Shown piece after piece: positions 52,057 through 60,941 of a DNA stretch of 64,000 nucleotides. Both the position numbers and the translations under genes were made by a program. Origin of the DNA: Lewinellaceae bacterium (GTDB lineage: Bacteria; Bacteroidota; Bacteroidia; Chitinophagales; Saprospiraceae); contig JACJXX010000001.1 of assembly GCA_020636435.1 (NCBI GenBank), positions 806,001 through 870,000 on the forward strand, written 5' to 3'. How positions within the stretch are numbered: position 1 is the first letter of the stretch; each line of letters opens with the position of its first letter. A model generated the notes under the pieces. The model was not told the DNA's origin, searched no databases, and saw only the letters and a list, made by a program, of their open reading frames with translations.

Positions 52057-52399
52057 ATTAAATGTTTAAATTTAACCACGTGCTTTCTTGTTGTAGCGTT
52101 TTTAGGCCAATTGAACATCGGCCATCTAACTACAATGACAACTTCCCGGATAAGGAGAATTCTGCTCCTAATCCTCCTAAAGCAGAGTAATTGATTCTTG
52201 CAAATTCATCAGTTTTATCAATAAACAACGAACAGCATCATTAAGCGAATAAAACAGTAATTCTTCGACTTCATGTATTGTTTATTTATCAGATTGGTAC
52301 GTAGCCGGGCCTATTGTAAGGGTCAAGCTCAGCTCAATTCATTCCCCAGTCTTCTTTTTCTACGGGGCAATTAGGGTTAAAACCCACCCCTAACCCCCG
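52057..52399. other. AT-rich gene-free stretch
   Basis: No gene supported. Low GC, with scattered short inverted repeats. It ends in CCACCCCTAACCCCCG, the left half of a palindrome like the one upstream of valS. Confidence 0.5.
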
Positions 52400-52608
52400 T
52401 GTCTTGCGACGTAATGTTATATACCATAAAACGACAGTAAGTTGTATCTATTTATAATAGCAATGTCGTTTGCGAGGGTCTTTGACCCGATGCAGGATAA
52501 TTAGCAAGTCTGGAGACTTGCAAGTTATGGCGTATCGGGACACAGTCCCTCACGAACGAGATACAACTTTGTGTCTATTTTCGAGATACAACATTAAGTC
52601 GCAAGACA
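52400..52608. mobile_element. 209-bp hairpin element with 5-bp target duplication
   Basis: TGTCTTGCGACGTAATGTT at the left and its inverted partner ending GTCGCAAGACA at the right differ at one base. CCCCG lies immediately outside both ends (52395-52399 and 52609-52613). Removing element and one CCCCG rebuilds CCCCCGCCAGCGGGGG, the palindrome arm seen upstream of valS, so the empty site is known. The interior has GGGTCTTTGACCC, GCAAGTCTGGAGACTTGC and GGGACACAGTCCC hairpins. Confidence 0.85.
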
Positions 52609-53034
52609 CCCCGCCAGCGGGGGCATTTTTTTTATATCAGCTAGGAGAAGGCAAAGGAGCAGCCTTTACTTCATGGGTATTCGCGTTTGTGAGTTTACAG
52701 ATAAGCCTAAGAGCGCAGCCCAAATCTAACAATGTGACCCAAAGAATGCAACAAAAAGCTTGACTTTTTTAAAAACTTGTTTGAAGTTGCGTTTTCACAT
52801 CAACCCTGTCTTTACCTGCGCTGAGGAAAAATACTCCCGCTCAATGGGATGGCCGTTCATTCTCGACATCATGGATAGTGCCTGATCTACTCGACATTCG
52901 TGATTCCTGTCCCATTCTGAAACACCGATATACTGTTCTCTGATACACAATAGTACCAAAATGTCCAGTAGTAGAAGTAAGGCAGCTCACATAGGCCCCA
53001 GTAGCCGCCGCCTTCTTGCTCTACCACATGGCAT
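52609..53034. other. Gene-free stretch
   Basis: The short plus-strand frame 52470-52763 mostly reads the mobile element and is not a gene. Nothing else is supported until the sorting-domain remnant at 53035. Confidence 0.5.
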
Positions 53035-53304
53035 CTAATCCACCACCACAAAACACCGCACCTCCGGCTTGCGCTCCCCCACCTGCACATTGGCGATATA
53101 GGTGCCCGCCGGGTAATGCGACACGTTGAACTCGATGGCGCCGTCGACCGCTTTGACCTCCCGCCGGGCCATCAGCTGCCCGGTTTTGGAGTGAATGCAG
53201 ATGATGGCCGGTTGCCCCAGGCTGCTCTCTTCCATCTCCAGTTTGAGGATTTCTGCGGTGGGATTGGGGTAGATGGCGAAGCAGTCGGGGCTTATTTCCA
53301 CCAT
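53035..53304 (-). pseudogene. Third orphan T9SS sorting-domain remnant
   Basis: 89 residues: CFAIYPNPTAEILKLEME, ICIHSKTGQLMARREV, FNVSHYPAGTYIANVQVGE and CFVVVD at the end. This is a near-complete type A sorting domain with no signal peptide or passenger. The start codon is only a few residues before the domain, so it looks like a remnant of a larger secreted protein. Confidence 0.6.
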
Positions 53305-53533
53305 GCGAAGGGTTTTGCTTGTGTTTTCATGATGTTGTTTTGGTTGGTGAAGTTATCCGGTTAGATGCAGATTTTAGCTTAATGGTTGTAATGCTCAGGG
53401 GTTGCCGTTGGGCATGGGATAGCATATTTTCCCATGCTGCACGCCTACTGGCTTCAATCGACTTTCAACGGCGGAAGAATCTACCACCATATTTTCCAAT
53501 CCCAAAGCTTTTCTTCCGAATTAGTTTGGTTGG
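53305..53533. other. Spacer between sorting-domain remnant and lpxD
   Basis: Nothing recognisable. It may contain the residue of the deleted gene whose tail is at 53035-53304, but no homologous domain could be read. Confidence 0.4.
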
Positions 53534-54592
53534 TCAAAGACTCTTTCCCATCATAACCTTAGACAGTTCCTTAACCTGCTTTCGCAGTTCACCCAGCCGG
53601 CTGTAAATGGCGTTGCTGATGACATACTCTTTCATCGGCAGCACAGGAGAACCGGCGTACATGCCTTTTTCGGTAATGTCATGCCCCACGCCGGCCCGGT
53701 GCATGAGGTAGGCATCATCGCAAATCCGGACGTGGTCTTTGATCATGGTGCAGCCGCTGGCCACCACCCGGCTGCCCAATGTGGAGGAGCCGCCGCCCAG
53801 GAATCCGGAGATGATGATGCAGTTTTCTCCCATGGTCACATTGTGGGCGACATGGCACATATTGTCAAAAATGCAGCCGTTGCCGATGGTGGTCGGGCCG
53901 TAGGTGCCCCGGTCGATGGTATTGTTGGCGCCGATGGTCACTTTATTGCCGATTACGACATTGCCGGTTTGCGGAATCCGGTGGTGGTTGAAATATTGAT
54001 CCTGAGCATAGCCGAACCCTTCGCTGCCAATGACGGTGTTGGACAGGATCAGGCAGTTGTCCCCGATCACGCATTCCCACCCGATGGTGGTGTTGGGATG
54101 GATGCGCACCCCATTGCCGATGACGGCATCGTGTTCGATCACCACGCCGGCCATAATGGAACACCCCTCCCCTATCCTGGCCCCCTGCTCGATGACCACA
54201 TTGGGCCCCAGGGTGGTGCTTTCCGGAATACTAACGCTCTCATGAACAATAGCGGAGGGGTGAATCCGCCCCCAGCCCGACCGCGAATAATCGTGGTCGC
54301 CGTACCGCTGCTTAATCAGCGCATGGGAGTAGCCGACATTGGCGCTTACCAGAATGGCGATGTCATCGGCGGCCTTTTCCGCCGCTTCGGCCAACTGTTT
54401 GGGCACTACGGCTACCGAAACGCCTCGTTCTAAAACTTGTTGCAAAGCTTTGCTGTCGGGCACAAAAGCCAGGCTTCCTGCCCGGCTTTTCTGGTAAGGC
54501 GAGATTTCTTTCACCTCGGCCGTTGCTAAGCCTTTAAGGGCAATGAGGCCGGCGGCCTGCCCACATTCGTCAAAGATTTGTTGTGCTGTCAA
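53534..54592 (-). CDS. lpxD: UDP-3-O-acylglucosamine N-acyltransferase
   Basis: 352 residues. The N-terminal uridine-binding domain (about 1-100) precedes a left-handed parallel beta-helix of hexapeptide repeats (VIEQGARIGEGCSIMAGVVIEHDAVIGNGVRI). EGFGYAQDQYFNHHRIPQTGNVVIGNKVTIGANNTIDRGTYGPTTIGNG and MCHVAHNVTMGENCII include the catalytic His. It adds the second 3-hydroxyacyl chain in lipid A synthesis. Other lpx genes are not nearby. Confidence 0.95.
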   Translation of the reverse strand: MTAQQIFDECGQAAGLIALKGLATAEVKEISPYQKSRAGSLAFVPDSKALQQVLERGVSVAVVPKQLAEAAEKAADDIAILVSANVGYSHALIKQRYGDHDYSRSGWGRIHPSAIVHESVSIPESTTLGPNVVIEQGARIGEGCSIMAGVVIEHDAVIGNGVRIHPNTTIGWECVIGDNCLILSNTVIGSEGFGYAQDQYFNHHRIPQTGNVVIGNKVTIGANNTIDRGTYGPTTIGNGCIFDNMCHVAHNVTMGENCIIISGFLGGGSSTLGSRVVASGCTMIKDHVRICDDAYLMHRAGVGHDITEKGMYAGSPVLPMKEYVISNAIYSRLGELRKQVKELSKVMMGKSL

Positions 54593-54837
54593 AGTCGCTA
54601 TTTTTCGTATGCTTTAGAGCATGTTTCGCTTTTTGCCAAACCTGGCAAAGCATCTGCAAAGTTAAGAATCTTTTTTGATAGCTCCAGGCCTCCGCATCCT
54701 TGCCGGCTTCGCCGTCGGGTTGTAGGCGCCATCAACAGGTGGACCCGCACAGGAAGGGGAGAATAGCAATATCCTGATCATGGCAATTGAGTTTTTCAAG
54801 CGCGTCGAAGTTTTATTTTGACAGCATCATTTTTGAT

Positions 54838-55434
54838 TCAAACCCTCACCCCCAGCATCAGTTGAAAGGAGATGTGTTTGGTATACGAAAACCGCGTCAG
54901 CCCGAGTTGAAACCGCGGCTGCACCAGAAAATCCAGCCCGGCAATGTTGAAATATTTGCCCAGGCCGATATGGGCGCCAAAGTCGAAATCTTTAAAATCA
55001 TCGTGTTTGTAGTTGGCGAATTCCTCATCCGAGCTGTATCTGTGCTCCGCCCGGATGCAATAGCCGGCATAGGGCCCGGCAAAGGCTTCCAGCCGGAGTT
55101 GGGGGAATAGCATGTATTTAAGCTGAGCCCCAAGTACCAGATAATCAAAGTTGTAATCGTCCAGCCGGCGGCCATTTTGTAGTTTGGAATGGGTTCCCCG
55201 CCTTAAAAAATACAAATCGGCGCTCCCGGCTGTCCTGCCGGAGATTTCTTTGGATGCTTCCAGGCCAATCAGCAGAGGGCTGAATTTGAAAGTCCACGGA
55301 TTGTCCCCGGTGGGGTGATCATAAACGGAATTGAAAGCGGCTCCGATCTTTGGCATAAAAAGAATTCCAGAGCGCTGCCCGAAGGCGATGAAAGAGGACA
55401 GAATGAGCGCAAACAGCGTAAGGGCCGGTTTCAT
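54838..55434 (-). CDS. Outer-membrane beta-barrel-like protein
   Basis: The frame opens at 55491; the ATG at 55434 (MKPALTLFALILSSFIAFGQ) gives a clean signal peptide and is preferred (198 residues). The mature part has strand pairs with Tyr/Phe pattern (YLVLGAQLKYMLFPQLRLEAFAGPYAGYCI; DFDFGAHIGLGKYFNIAGLDFLVQPRFQLGLTRF), like the PorT/OmpW-size porin-like proteins of Bacteroidota. No specific role can be assigned. Confidence 0.85.
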   Translation of the reverse strand: MKPALTLFALILSSFIAFGQRSGILFMPKIGAAFNSVYDHPTGDNPWTFKFSPLLIGLEASKEISGRTAGSADLYFLRRGTHSKLQNGRRLDDYNFDYLVLGAQLKYMLFPQLRLEAFAGPYAGYCIRAEHRYSSDEEFANYKHDDFKDFDFGAHIGLGKYFNIAGLDFLVQPRFQLGLTRFSYTKHISFQLMLGVRV

Positions 55435-55674
55435 TAGTATCTTTTTTTGTTGTGAAAGCGCGAATTTTTGTTTCAGAGAGGAACAAAACACTAACTTATA
55501 AAGCTAGTAAGGTATTCCGGAATAACCAAATTTTCTCCCGGAAAAACCGATCGGGTAAAGGCGGGTCGGGGCTACCCGCCTGATTTTGGACAGAGATTGC
55601 CTGAAAGTGTAAGCCTACCACCAGGCCAGCTGGTGCCTGGCCAGGCGGGCAGGGGAGCCAAGATTCGGGTGGAA
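55435..55674. other. Spacer with inverted repeats
   Basis: No gene. Contains CCAGGCCAGCTGGTGCCTGG, a near-palindrome at about 55622-55641. Confidence 0.5.
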
Positions 55675-56053
55675 CTAATACTACTTTGTTAACTTAAGAA
55701 CAGCCGCGTAGCGGCGACAGGTCATAGCCCGGAGCGTGAGCTCCGGGTTAGGTTAGCAGGGGGTTGACAAGCTCCGTAGGAGCGACAGAATGGGAATAAA
55801 GGGGCTTTCTGTCGCTCCTACGGAGCTTAATAACCTTCCATTCTTTACCAGGGGCTGACGCCCCTGGCAAAGGCCTGCCGCCGCTACCTGCCTGCCAGCG
55901 AGCTGGCGAGCAGGCAGGCGCGGCTCAATTTTAAAGTAACAAAGTAGAATTAATACTACTAAAATTCCGCATGACCGGAAGGTCTGGAGCGTGGGCCCCG
56001 ACCCTTTGGGTACGGGGCAGGTTCTCCTTTTAAGTTAACAAAGTAATATTAAG
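55675..56053. repeat. Composite hairpin element, TTAATACTACT type
   Basis: CTAATACTACTTTGTTAACT at 55675 pairs with TTAAAGTAACAAAGTAGAAT at 55931-55953, and a third related end lies at 56030-56053. The first 279 bp share termini but not interior with 8685-8867. Inside are GCTCCGTAGGAGC and its inverse, CCAGGGGCTGACGCCCCTGG, a CCCGGAGCGTGAGCTCCGGG palindrome, and the palindrome at 55887. The last 100 bp include a CCCCGACCC/GGGTACGGGG hairpin. It may be two overlapping insertions. Confidence 0.7.
55887..55918. repeat. 32-bp palindrome with CCTGCCTGC/GCAGGCAGG arms
   Basis: Related to the 32 bp at 60954-60985 through identical 9-bp outer arms; the centres differ (CAGCGAGCTGGCGA here). It lies inside the composite hairpin element. 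Confidence 0.7.
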
Positions 56054-56057
56054 CACC

Positions 56058-57035
56058 TCACGGAATCAGCACTGTAGAACCCGTCGTCTGGCGCCCCTCC
56101 AACTGCCGGTGAGCTTCGGCCGCTTCTTCCAGCCGGAAACGCTGATGAATAGGTATTTCGACCGTGCCATTTTTGATGGCGCCAAACAGGGCGCCCGCCG
56201 CTTCTTCCAGTTCCTCCCGGGTGACAATATAGTTGAACAGCGAAGGGCGGGTGGCGAAGAGCGAGCCTTTCCGGGCCAGGTGGCCGAGTTCGAAATTTTG
56301 GATCACCCCCGAGGATTGGCCGAAACACACCCATATACCCAGGCGCTTCAGGCAGTCCAGCGAATGAGGATAGGTATCCTGGCCCACCGAATCGTAGACG
56401 ACGTCGACGCCCTGGCCATCGGTGATCTCCCGGACGCGTTCCACAAAATCCTCCGTCCGGTAGTTGATCACGTGGTGGTAGCCGTTGGCTTTGGCCAGCG
56501 CCACCTTCTCTTCAGAACCGGCAGTGCCGATCAGGGTAGCGCCGAGCGCAGCGGCCCATTGCCCGGCGATGGAGCCTACCCCGCCGGCTGCCGCGTGAAA
56601 AAGGACGGTATGGCCGGGCTTCACCACAAAAGTCCGGTGCAACAAATAGAAAGCGGTCAGGCCTTTCACCATAGAAGCCGCCGCCGCTTCGGAAGAAACC
56701 CCGTCGGGGATCTTTACCAGCCGATGGGCCGGCACGATGCGCTGTTCGGCATAAGCGCCGGTAGGCAGGGTGTAGGCCACCCGGTCGCCGGCCCGGAGGC
56801 CTTCCACCTCTTTTCCTGTTTCCAGAACCTCGCCGGCGCCCTCCGCGCCAACGATGAGCGGCCCTTTGTCCGGCCAGGGGTACAAGCCGGAGCGGTAATA
56901 GGTGTCGACAAAATTCAGCCCAATAGCGGTGTGGCGGATCAGTACCTCGCCTGTGCCGGGGGCGGACAATTCGATGGGTTCATACTTCATTGCTTCCGGC
57001 CCGCCGGGCTTGTGGATGCGGATGGCGTGGGGCAT
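56058..57035 (-). CDS. NADPH:quinone oxidoreductase, zinc-free MDR family
   Basis: 325 residues. The GroES-like N-terminal domain has GLNFVDTYYRSGLYP and GAEGAGEVLETGKEVEG, and the Rossmann domain has HAAAGGVGSIAGQWAAALGATLIGTAGSEEK. The structural-zinc Cys cluster of alcohol dehydrogenases is absent. YDSVGQDTYPHSLDCL and the C-terminal RFRLEEAAEAHRQLEGRQTTGSTVLIP fit QorA-type enzymes. It reduces quinones or enones with NADPH in the cytoplasm. Confidence 0.93.
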   Translation of the reverse strand: MPHAIRIHKPGGPEAMKYEPIELSAPGTGEVLIRHTAIGLNFVDTYYRSGLYPWPDKGPLIVGAEGAGEVLETGKEVEGLRAGDRVAYTLPTGAYAEQRIVPAHRLVKIPDGVSSEAAAASMVKGLTAFYLLHRTFVVKPGHTVLFHAAAGGVGSIAGQWAAALGATLIGTAGSEEKVALAKANGYHHVINYRTEDFVERVREITDGQGVDVVYDSVGQDTYPHSLDCLKRLGIWVCFGQSSGVIQNFELGHLARKGSLFATRPSLFNYIVTREELEEAAGALFGAIKNGTVEIPIHQRFRLEEAAEAHRQLEGRQTTGSTVLIP

Positions 57036-57085
57036 AAATTTTTGCTTTTGTTGAATGATCTTTGTATAGGCATCACCTCAGCTCA

Positions 57086-57232
57086 GGGTGTAGGGCAATT
57101 TTTCGAAACGCTTGTTTTTTTCACTTTTTTGCCCCAACCCTGAAGGGAAAAAGTGAAAAAAAACGCTCATCTCCCTTCAGGGTGGGGCAAAATGAGTGTT
57201 TTTTTCACGGAAGGTAAAATTGTCCTACACCC
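57086..57232. repeat. 147-bp inverted-repeat element, GGGTGTAGG type
   Basis: GGGTGTAGGGCAATTTT at the left and its inverted partner AAAATTGTCCTACACCC at the right differ at one base. CTCA or CTCAG occurs just outside both ends, a possible short target duplication. Internally AACCCTGAAGGGA pairs with TCCCTTCAGGGT. The right end falls one base before the peroxidase stop codon, so it may also serve as a terminator. Confidence 0.65.
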
Positions 57233-57233
57233 C

Positions 57234-59138
57234 TCAGCGCCACTCCGGATGCCCCTCAAACTCCGGCAACACAACGTGCTGCACCGTCAACCCTGAAGTA
57301 TCAGTGAGGGTGTGCAGGAAAGCGATGATGTCGGCCTTTTCCCGTTCCGACAGGTTGAGCGGATCAGGGGGCAGGGTTTGGTTGTCTATCTCCAGGCCCA
57401 TGCCGGCGCCGCCGCCGCGATTGTAAAATTCCAACACTTCTTCCAGCGTGTTGAACGAGCCGTTGTGCATGTAGGGCGCCGTCAGGGCGGCGTTCCGCAC
57501 CGTGACGGTCTTAAAGGAGTGCAGGTAATGGGGGCGGGCATCTTTCCTCAGGCCGTTCTCTCCCCTTCCGGGGTCGGGGTCCAGTTGAGGGTGGAGGGTG
57601 TCGAAGCCCAGGGTCACGCCCAGCACTTCCGAATCCGTTTCGGTGTAAAAGGGCGGGGTGGAGCCGTTGAAAACAGGCGCAAAGTGGCAGGTGCCGCAGG
57701 CGGCCTTGCCCATGAACAGGTCGAAGCCGCGGATGGCCTCCCTGGGGTAGGCGGCGCTTTCATTCCTGGCGTACCGGTCGAATTCGCTGTTGAAGGAGGT
57801 CAGCGAATTGACATAAGCCGCCAGGGCGTTGCTGATGGAGCGGCTGTAAATGTCCTTCTTGCCGATCCCGCCATAAACTTCCTTAAACAACCGCACATAG
57901 GTTTCGCTTTGCTCCAGCCGTTCGGCGACCTGGTAAAAATCGGTATTGAATTCGAGGGTGTCGCTGATCACGTGGCCCACCTGCCGCTCCAGGGTCAGCT
58001 CCCGCATATCCCAGAAGTAACGAGAGGAAAAGGTAGCGTCGACCAGCGTGGGCGAATTTCGCCGGGTAAACTTTCCGGGGACGTGCGTCTTGCTCTTCGG
58101 CAGCCCGTCGGTAAAGGCCCGGGCGGGATCGTGACAGGTAGCGCAGGACATCTTTCCGTTTCCGGAAAGAATGGGATCGTAGAACAGGGTTTTGCCCAGC
58201 GCTATGCTGGCCGGGTTGTTCAGGGGCAGGTACGACAGTTCGGAGTAGAAATAAGTATCGAGAAAATCTTCTTCGAATAAATTGCGGGCCAGGAAGTTTT
58301 GCGCCTGGTATTTGAAGGGGCTGACGGCTATTCCGTTGAGCCGCTGGAAGTCCAGCAGTTTGGCGTAGAGCGGGTTGACGGCCTGTTTCAGAAAATCCAT
58401 GCGGCCGAAGCTATCGAAGTCCTGGTTGGCGGCCAGTTGGTAGTAGGCTTTGCGGAAGAGCTTTTTGGCTTCCTGATAGGGTTTTCGGGCTTCCGGCTTC
58501 ACGCTTTCTTCAAAAAGCAGGAAGGCCTTTTCCATAGCCAGCATGCTCTCCATGGCTTCCGGAATGGCATTGCCCGAACCGGGGGTATCGAAACCGGTCA
58601 GGCCCAGAGTAAACACCCGGATCACCCCCGACCGCAGCGCTTCGACAACCTGGGCGTCGGTAATGCTGAGCGGGAGGTGCACCTGAGCGATAAAATCTGC
58701 CGAAACTTTGAGGTCAGATGCCAGTTTTTCGATGAGCGCCCCTTGTTCTTTTGCCTCTTCGCTGAAGATCAGTTCATCCAGCGCCTGCAGGCCGTTGGGC
58801 GGCACGATGTCGCCGTTCACGTTCTCCTTGTCCACCTTCGGAAGGGGCGGGCCGTTGATGTGCAGCTGGTTGTAATAGGTCTTGTTGTAATCAAAGAGGA
58901 ATTCCACCCGCTTGAAGGCCATCCTCGTCTCCGTTATTTGCCGCCGGAGCAGCAGAGGAGCGGCGTGGTTGTCCGCCATTTCGGCCAGCTCTTCGGCCGC
59001 TTCCTGAAAGAGGCGAAAATCGGCGGCGTAAGCCTGGGCGACCCTCTGCGCGGTTTCGTCCGGCCCGCCGCCGGGCAGCTGAGGCCCCAGCGCGGTAAAT
59101 AAAGCCAACAAAAACAGGGATATAGTAAAAGTCTTCAT
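57234..59138 (-). CDS. Di-heme cytochrome-c peroxidase with extended N-terminal domain
   Basis: 634 residues, about twice the family's usual size. Signal peptide (MKTFTISLFLLALFTALG), then an all-helical region of about 280 residues resembling the imelysin-type domain. The C-terminal half is a MauG/CcpA peroxidase: heme-binding CATCH at about residue 332 and CGTCH at about 480, with the usual FYDPILSGNGKMSC and FKTVTVRNAALTAPYMHNGSF segments. It reduces peroxide or oxidises a periplasmic partner. The fused helical domain, normally linked to iron handling, is worth noting. Confidence 0.92.
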   Translation of the reverse strand: MKTFTISLFLLALFTALGPQLPGGGPDETAQRVAQAYAADFRLFQEAAEELAEMADNHAAPLLLRRQITETRMAFKRVEFLFDYNKTYYNQLHINGPPLPKVDKENVNGDIVPPNGLQALDELIFSEEAKEQGALIEKLASDLKVSADFIAQVHLPLSITDAQVVEALRSGVIRVFTLGLTGFDTPGSGNAIPEAMESMLAMEKAFLLFEESVKPEARKPYQEAKKLFRKAYYQLAANQDFDSFGRMDFLKQAVNPLYAKLLDFQRLNGIAVSPFKYQAQNFLARNLFEEDFLDTYFYSELSYLPLNNPASIALGKTLFYDPILSGNGKMSCATCHDPARAFTDGLPKSKTHVPGKFTRRNSPTLVDATFSSRYFWDMRELTLERQVGHVISDTLEFNTDFYQVAERLEQSETYVRLFKEVYGGIGKKDIYSRSISNALAAYVNSLTSFNSEFDRYARNESAAYPREAIRGFDLFMGKAACGTCHFAPVFNGSTPPFYTETDSEVLGVTLGFDTLHPQLDPDPGRGENGLRKDARPHYLHSFKTVTVRNAALTAPYMHNGSFNTLEEVLEFYNRGGGAGMGLEIDNQTLPPDPLNLSEREKADIIAFLHTLTDTSGLTVQHVVLPEFEGHPEWR

Positions 59139-59444
59139 CCGGTAAAAATATATTTATTTTTTTTCAGAGCTTGTCAGAAAGCGGCCATTTGTTGTGGCGC
59201 TCCGGAAATGCTGCAAAGATAAAGTTAAGATAAATCCTCGATGCATTTGATAAATGGTTGTATTGTTAAATGGCTGTATTGTTAAATGGCTGTATTGCCT
59301 GACTGGCGTTTTGCTGCAACCCCTTCTCTGCGCCTCCGCGCCACTGCGTGTTTCTCCGAAAAATTCCCCAGACGGTTGCCACCTTCCGAACCTGCCTGCT
59401 GTCTTATCGAAAAACATTGACCATTTTTTTAAAACCATAATTCG
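59139..59444. repeat. Gene-free spacer with TTAAATGGCTGTATTG repeats
   Basis: About three tandem units of AAATGGCTGTATTGTT at about 59248-59297, matching two units at 40136-40163. The remaining sequence shows no gene. It separates divergent genes, so promoters of both probably lie here. Confidence 0.6.
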
Positions 59445-60914
59445 ATGATGAAAACCTTGAAGATGATCTTCGGCCTCCTGCTAATGGCCAACCTGTTCGG
59501 CTGCCAGAAAGACGATATTGAAGTACCTCCTCCCGCCGGAAGCCCGGTATCCGCCGCTTTTGGCGCAGATGAACTGATTGCTGAAAACTCGGCGGCAAAG
59601 GAGATCAAAATCCAGTTTAACAAACCTGCGCCCGCTAATGGGTCTATTGCCGTTGAAGTAAGCGCTGACCTTCCGTCCTCTTTTCAGACAACACCTGCCA
59701 TTGTGGATGGCGAGATAGAAATACCGGTAACAAAAGGTAGCCGTTCGGCTTCGTTTACCATTACTCCGGTAGACAACAACACGCTGGATGGCAACAAAGC
59801 CATCGTTTTCGAACTTTCCTTGCTACCGGAAGGCTTCCAGATGGGCACGAAAAAGAGCGCCCAGGTCACCATTCTAGATGATGAGTCGCCGGTAGAGGCC
59901 AGTTTCGCCTCAGCCAGCCGCACGTTGCGCAAAGACCAGTTGGAAGGCATCAGCGTGGCCATCCTCCTTTCAGCCCCGGCGCCGGCGGAAGGCAAGGTGT
60001 CCGTCCAACTGAATAACCTGGCGGAAGCGGCATTGTTTACTACCCAGCCCGCATTGAATGCTGCCGGCCGCCTCGAACTGTCCGTACCGGTTGGCGCCAC
60101 GTCCACAAGTTTTACCATCAAGCCGGCCAATGCCAACTGGGATGGCAATAAAAATGTCGTGTTTTCCATAACAGACACCCAGGGCGGCATCATCAAAGGA
60201 AACGGGCTCTCCCTGGAGCTGGCCCTGATCGATGCCGCAACGACCGCCCTGCCTAAATCCTACGAAACCGTTGGAGGAAACTGGCGATACAAGAGAACCT
60301 ACGAATACGACGGGGGCGGCAGGGTGAAAAAGGTGCATTGGGAACAGGAAACTCCGTTTTTTTCCCAGGGTACGGATACCTACTTCTACGCCCAGAACGG
60401 CCTGATCGAAAGAGTCAACTACCGTGCCGGAAAGGATGAATATTTTTACCAGGAGAATGGCAGGATCGTGCGGTCGGAAGAGATTGCCAACGGCGTAATG
60501 ACGGCTTATAAGGAGTACGATTACGATGCCGCCGGCAATGTCGGCGCTTCGGACACCTATTACCGGCAGCCCGACGGAACATACGCGAAAAGCCTCATTT
60601 TCGTATATTTGTATCAAGCTGAAGGCAACATTTACAAACAACTGACTTACATCCCTACTGCCGGATCCGGAGAACCCAGCCTGAACTCCACCCGTACTTT
60701 TGAAGGCTATTCCAATATCGCCAGCCCCTTCCCCATGATTGAAATCATTCCTGGGGTGATAGCTCAACCCAACCTTCCTGCCTCTTACCGCGTGGAGGAA
60801 AACGGGGCGGACCTATTGTACCACTTTTCCTACGATTTCCGGGAAGACGGCCTGCCGGTTAGGCGGCATACTTCGGGCGCCGGATCGGAGGTGACTACCT
60901 ACGAATATTATTGA
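59445..60914 (+). CDS. Lipoprotein with two Calx-beta-like domains
   Basis: 489 residues. MMKTLKMIFGLLLMANLFGC gives a lipobox (LFGC). Residues about 38-145 and 150-265 are two beta-sandwich repeats with paired SASFTITPVDNNTLDGNKAIVFEL and TSFTIKPANANWDGNKNVVFSI, the Calx-beta-like signature. Residues about 290-489 look like an RHS/YD-type beta region (GGNWRYKRTYEYDGGGRVKKV, NGLIERVNYRAGKDEYFY). Surface or periplasmic; the role is unknown. Confidence 0.85.
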   Translation: MMKTLKMIFGLLLMANLFGCQKDDIEVPPPAGSPVSAAFGADELIAENSAAKEIKIQFNKPAPANGSIAVEVSADLPSSFQTTPAIVDGEIEIPVTKGSRSASFTITPVDNNTLDGNKAIVFELSLLPEGFQMGTKKSAQVTILDDESPVEASFASASRTLRKDQLEGISVAILLSAPAPAEGKVSVQLNNLAEAALFTTQPALNAAGRLELSVPVGATSTSFTIKPANANWDGNKNVVFSITDTQGGIIKGNGLSLELALIDAATTALPKSYETVGGNWRYKRTYEYDGGGRVKKVHWEQETPFFSQGTDTYFYAQNGLIERVNYRAGKDEYFYQENGRIVRSEEIANGVMTAYKEYDYDAAGNVGASDTYYRQPDGTYAKSLIFVYLYQAEGNIYKQLTYIPTAGSGEPSLNSTRTFEGYSNIASPFPMIEIIPGVIAQPNLPASYRVEENGADLLYHFSYDFREDGLPVRRHTSGAGSEVTTYEYY

Positions 60915-60941
60915 TGCCGGGTAGTTGGTCCCGAACTTAAG

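Noticed and set aside
52470..52763. 97-residue plus-strand frame
   Set aside because: Half of it reads through the 209-bp mobile element and the palindrome; no family resemblance.
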